Of a stretch of 64,000 nt of DNA, positions 61,355 through 64,000 are shown in pieces. The notes below the pieces were generated by a model. The model worked only from the letters and a program-made list of their open reading frames with translations, ran no database searches and was not told the DNA's origin. The translations under genes and the position numbers were made by a program. Each line of letters begins with the position of its first letter. Position 1 is the stretch's first letter. This stretch comes from EW11 sp035765635 (lineage in GTDB: Bacteria > Verrucomicrobiota > Verrucomicrobiia > Opitutales > Opitutaceae): positions 1 through 64,000 of the forward strand of contig DASTWZ010000038.1 in the NCBI GenBank assembly GCA_035765635.1, read 5' to 3'.

Positions 61355-61385
61355 CTCCGCGTATTCTCATTTCGAATACGCGGAG
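61355..61385 (+). terminator. hairpin after htpG containing a dispersed dyad
   Basis: CTCCGCGTATTC, loop TCATTTC, GAATACGCGGAG: a perfect 12-bp stem 7 bp after the stop codon, followed by CTCTTTCTC rather than a clean T-run. It contains GTATT-N9-AATAC (61361-61379). Confidence 0.7.
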
Positions 61386-61402
61386 CTCTTTCTCGGCGCT
61401 CG

Positions 61403-61918
61403 ATGAAAAACGTCACTCCTGATTTCGAGCTTGTGGATGACGATCTGCCGCCGAGGAAATCCTTCGATTCGGAACCGCGCCTGCGTCGCCTGAGAGCGCT
61501 GGCGTGGTTTCTCGATCGCGCCTTCGCTCTGGGAAAAACCCGGCGCTTTGGCGTCGAACCCTTGATCGGACTGATTCCCGCAGTCGGCGACTGGATCGGC
61601 GGGATATTTTCGCTCTACATTCTTTATGAGGCGGCGCGCCTCGGCATTTCATGGCGCGTACTCGCCCGCATGGCACTGAACATTCTGCTCGAAGTCGTGG
61701 TCGGGACCATTCCGATCGCCGGCGACATCTTCGACTTCATCTGGCAAGCGAACATGCGAAACGTCCAGTTGGTCGAAACCCATTTCTCGACCTCGTTGAA
61801 GTCCCGGCCGGTGGGAGGCATCGTCCTTCCGCTCATCATTGCGGCAGCGCTTTTGCTGTTCAGCGCCTTCGCCCTCGGCATCGCATTGGGTGTCTGGCTG
61901 TGGCATCTCCTCTCGTGA
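61403..61918 (+). CDS. DUF4112-domain membrane protein
   Basis: 171 aa. FGVEPLIGLIPAVGDWIGGIF and VVVGTIPIAGDIFDFIWQANMRN are the duplicated IPxxGD blocks of DUF4112, with a C-terminal membrane helix (VLPLIIAAALLLFSAFALG). Function unknown. It lies between htpG and ppk1. Confidence 0.88.
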   Translation: MKNVTPDFELVDDDLPPRKSFDSEPRLRRLRALAWFLDRAFALGKTRRFGVEPLIGLIPAVGDWIGGIFSLYILYEAARLGISWRVLARMALNILLEVVVGTIPIAGDIFDFIWQANMRNVQLVETHFSTSLKSRPVGGIVLPLIIAAALLLFSAFALGIALGVWLWHLLS

Positions 61919-61984
61919 ATTCGCGTTCTCTCAGATCATTGTTACATCTCAGTGACGCCCCGCTTTTTCATGGTTTAGCAAATC

Positions 61985-64000
61985 ATGAAACGTAAGCTGC
62001 CCGCTTCCATGCAGTCCCGCACTCGCAAGACTCCGCGCAAAAAGAAAGAGGTCGCGCGTGCTGTCGTGCCTCGGAATACGGCAGTGCCCGTCCCGCATTC
62101 GACCCAGCGGGTCAAGTCGGCCTATTTCAATCGGGAACTCAGCTGGCTCGCCTTCAATCGCCGCGTGCTCGAGCAAGCGCAGAATCCGCGGAATCCCTTG
62201 CTGGAACGCGTCAAGTTTCTCGCGATCGTGAGCTCGAATCTCGACGAGTTTTTCGAGATTCGCGTGGCGGGCATCATTCAACAGGTGGACTCAGGCGTCA
62301 CCGAGCCGAGCGTCGACGGTTTGCCGCCGCGCGAGCAACTTCGCCGTATCCACTCGGTCGTCGCGTCGCTCGTCGAGGACCAATACAAATGCTGGCTCGA
62401 AGAGCTCGTGCCCGCACTGCGCGCCGAAGGCATCGTCTTCAAGAACGCCCAGGAACTCAGCCCTGACGAACTCTCCTGGCTGCAATCGTATTTCGAGGAG
62501 CAGATTCAACCGGTTCTGACGCCGCTCGCGCTCGATCAGGCTCATCCTTTTCCCCAGCTCGGCAACAAGTCGCTCAACGTCATCGTCTCCCTCGACAATC
62601 CTGAGACTCCGGAGAACGAGCGTCTCGTCGCGATCCTTCCGGTGCCGCGCATTCTTCCTCGCATCGTGCAGATTGCGCCCGATCGCGGCGGCGAACAGTG
62701 CTTCTTGTTTCTCAGCGAAGTCGTGAAACTTTGCGCGGGGAAACTTTTCCCCGGCTACCACATTCGCAGCGCCCAGGCCTTTCGCGTCACCCGCAACAGC
62801 GATCTCTACATCGACGAAGAAGAAGCGGAGAACCTGCTGAAGAAAATCGAAGAAGAGTTGCGCAATCTCCGGCGTGGCGCAGCCGTGCGGTTAGAAATCG
62901 AGGACGGCCTGGAGGAGTCGATTTTTGAAACGCTGTGCGAGCACCTCGATGTTTCCCACGAATACGTGTTTCGCTTGAACGGCCCGATCAACCTGTTCCG
63001 GCTGATGAGCCTGACGGACATCGATCGGCCCGACCTCAAGTTTCCAAATTTCACGCCCGCGAATGTCTCGCCGTTGAAGGACGTGGAGAGGATGTTCGAC
63101 ACGTTGCGCGCGCAGGACGTGATGCTGCACCATCCGTACGATGCCTTCACGCCGGTGGTGGATTTCGTCGAACAAGCCGCGCGCGATCCGCAAGTGTTCG
63201 CGATCAAGCAAACGCTCTACCGCACGAGTGGCGATTCCCCGATCGTGCGCGCGCTGATCGAAGCGTCCAAGAACGGCAAGCAAGTCACTGCATTGGTCGA
63301 GTTGAAGGCGCGTTTCGATGAAGCGAACAACATCCAGTGGGCGCGGCAGCTCGAAGAAGCCGGCGTGCACGTGGTCTATGGCCTCGTCGGCCACAAAACG
63401 CACTGCAAGGTCAGTCTCGTCGTGCGACGCGAAGGCAAGATCATGCGTCGCTACGTCCACCTTGGCACGGGCAACTACAATCCGCGGACGGCGCGTTTGT
63501 ACACCGATCTGAGCTTCTTCACGTCGAACGACAGCATCACGGAAGACGCAGCAAATCTCTTCAACTCGCTGACGGGTTTCAGCCGCTCACCCGAGTTCAA
63601 GAATCTCCTGGTCGCGCCTTTCACGCTGCATCGCGGGATACAGGATTTGATCCAGCGCGAAACGGACAACGCCAACGCCGGCCGCCCCGCGCGAATCATG
63701 GCCAAGATGAATTCCTTGGTCGACAAGATCACCATCGACAACCTCTACGCCGCTTCGCAGGCCGGCGTGCAAATCGATCTGATCGTGCGCGGCATTTGCT
63801 GTCTCGTTCCCGGCGTCGCGGGGCTCAGCAAAAACATCCGCGTGCGCAGCATCGTGGGGCGCTATCTCGAACATGCGCGCGCATTTTATTTCCAGAACGA
63901 CGGCGGTGATCCTGCGATTTACGCCGGCAGTGCGGATTGGATGTCCCGCAATTTTTTCCGCCGGATCGAAGTGCTGTTCCCCATCGTTGACCCAGCTCTG
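61985..64000 (+). CDS. ppk1: polyphosphate kinase 1 (partial, runs off window)
   Basis: 672 codons are open from ATG 61985 to the right edge, with no stop. After a basic 40-residue extension the PPK1 N domain begins (YFNRELSWLAFNRRVLEQA, SSNLDEFFEIRVAG), followed by the PHP/head region (QAHPFPQLGNKSLNV) and the catalytic region with GLVGHKTHCKVSLVVRREG, whose His is autophosphorylated, and RRIEVLFPIVDP at the edge. It makes polyphosphate from ATP. The Lys/Arg-rich N-terminal extension is longer than usual, and ATG at residue 9 is an alternative start. Confidence 0.96.
   Translation, partial: MKRKLPASMQSRTRKTPRKKKEVARAVVPRNTAVPVPHSTQRVKSAYFNRELSWLAFNRRVLEQAQNPRNPLLERVKFLAIVSSNLDEFFEIRVAGIIQQVDSGVTEPSVDGLPPREQLRRIHSVVASLVEDQYKCWLEELVPALRAEGIVFKNAQELSPDELSWLQSYFEEQIQPVLTPLALDQAHPFPQLGNKSLNVIVSLDNPETPENERLVAILPVPRILPRIVQIAPDRGGEQCFLFLSEVVKLCAGKLFPGYHIRSAQAFRVTRNSDLYIDEEEAENLLKKIEEELRNLRRGAAVRLEIEDGLEESIFETLCEHLDVSHEYVFRLNGPINLFRLMSLTDIDRPDLKFPNFTPANVSPLKDVERMFDTLRAQDVMLHHPYDAFTPVVDFVEQAARDPQVFAIKQTLYRTSGDSPIVRALIEASKNGKQVTALVELKARFDEANNIQWARQLEEAGVHVVYGLVGHKTHCKVSLVVRREGKIMRRYVHLGTGNYNPRTARLYTDLSFFTSNDSITEDAANLFNSLTGFSRSPEFKNLLVAPFTLHRGIQDLIQRETDNANAGRPARIMAKMNSLVDKITIDNLYAASQAGVQIDLIVRGICCLVPGVAGLSKNIRVRSIVGRYLEHARAFYFQNDGGDPAIYAGSADWMSRNFFRRIEVLFPIVDPAL

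Overview
The window is dense, high-GC (by eye about 60 %) bacterial chromosome with Gram-negative envelope genes. HpnN, MlaA, an AsmA-like protein, an L25 of the long CTC type, a DXS with GDA in place of GDG, and a GldA/F/G/DUF4340 exporter together suggest a member of Verrucomicrobiota (PVC group). That assignment is inference: no rRNA or other marker is present. I found no tRNA, rRNA, CRISPR array or transposase.

Layout. 1-6 kb: dxs (minus), then hpnN and mlaA (plus) for lipid transport. 6-14 kb: a seven-gene minus-strand cluster transcribed from 13.8 to 6.2 kb. It holds a 2OG-Fe(II) oxygenase, a CDP-alcohol phosphotransferase, a flippase-like membrane protein, a nucleotidyltransferase, a PhnW-like aminotransferase, a PEP mutase fused to a second nucleotidyltransferase domain, and phosphonopyruvate decarboxylase. 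Read as a pathway it runs PEP to phosphonopyruvate to phosphonoacetaldehyde to 2-aminoethylphosphonate (AEP), then to CMP-AEP and onto a lipid or polyol acceptor. It is most simply a phosphonolipid (or phosphonate-decorated surface) system with a possible hydroxylation step. 14-16 kb: rplY-pth-rpsF with a clear terminator. 16-21 kb: an ABC-2 exporter, proA and two small genes. 21-25.5 kb: a very large sugar kinase/pyrophosphorylase fusion and a GalU-like enzyme. 25.8-28.6 kb: nadC-birA-coaX (cofactors). 28.8-37 kb: GldA/F/G-like ABC system, DUF4340 protein and AsmA-like protein. 37-39.3 kb: hybrid sensor kinase. 39.5-43.6 kb: a sulfatase-fold protein lacking its catalytic residues, an HtrA-type protease, a UbiA-like protein and a methyltransferase. 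43.6-47 kb: ClC channel and MarR regulator (divergent), then TerC. 47-50 kb: a two-gene membrane/coiled-coil operon of unknown function. 50-52.5 kb: def and phoH2. 52.8-55.7 kb: a two-component signalling cluster. 55.8-64 kb: small unknowns, an ECF sigma factor, an AlkX/YcaQ-type glycosylase, htpG, a DUF4112 protein and ppk1 (runs off the end).

Two layers of non-coding structure cut across this. (1) Intergenic repeat families: nested palindromes built from a CCCACGAATCACACGAA arm and a TTTCCCACGGAATACACGGA arm (six loci); a TTAGCCGCAAAAAGGCGCAAG family; and a GC-rich GGAGCGCC family. Two genes end inside the first family and carry a repeat-encoded tail that includes LPTNHT. (2) A dispersed 19-bp dyad, GTAKY-N9-RMTAC. 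By manual scan I found 24 copies, in coding and non-coding DNA and in several reading frames, where well under one is expected from base composition. I know of no described element that fits it, and I regard it as the most unexpected signal here. Coordinates of coding regions include the stop codon.
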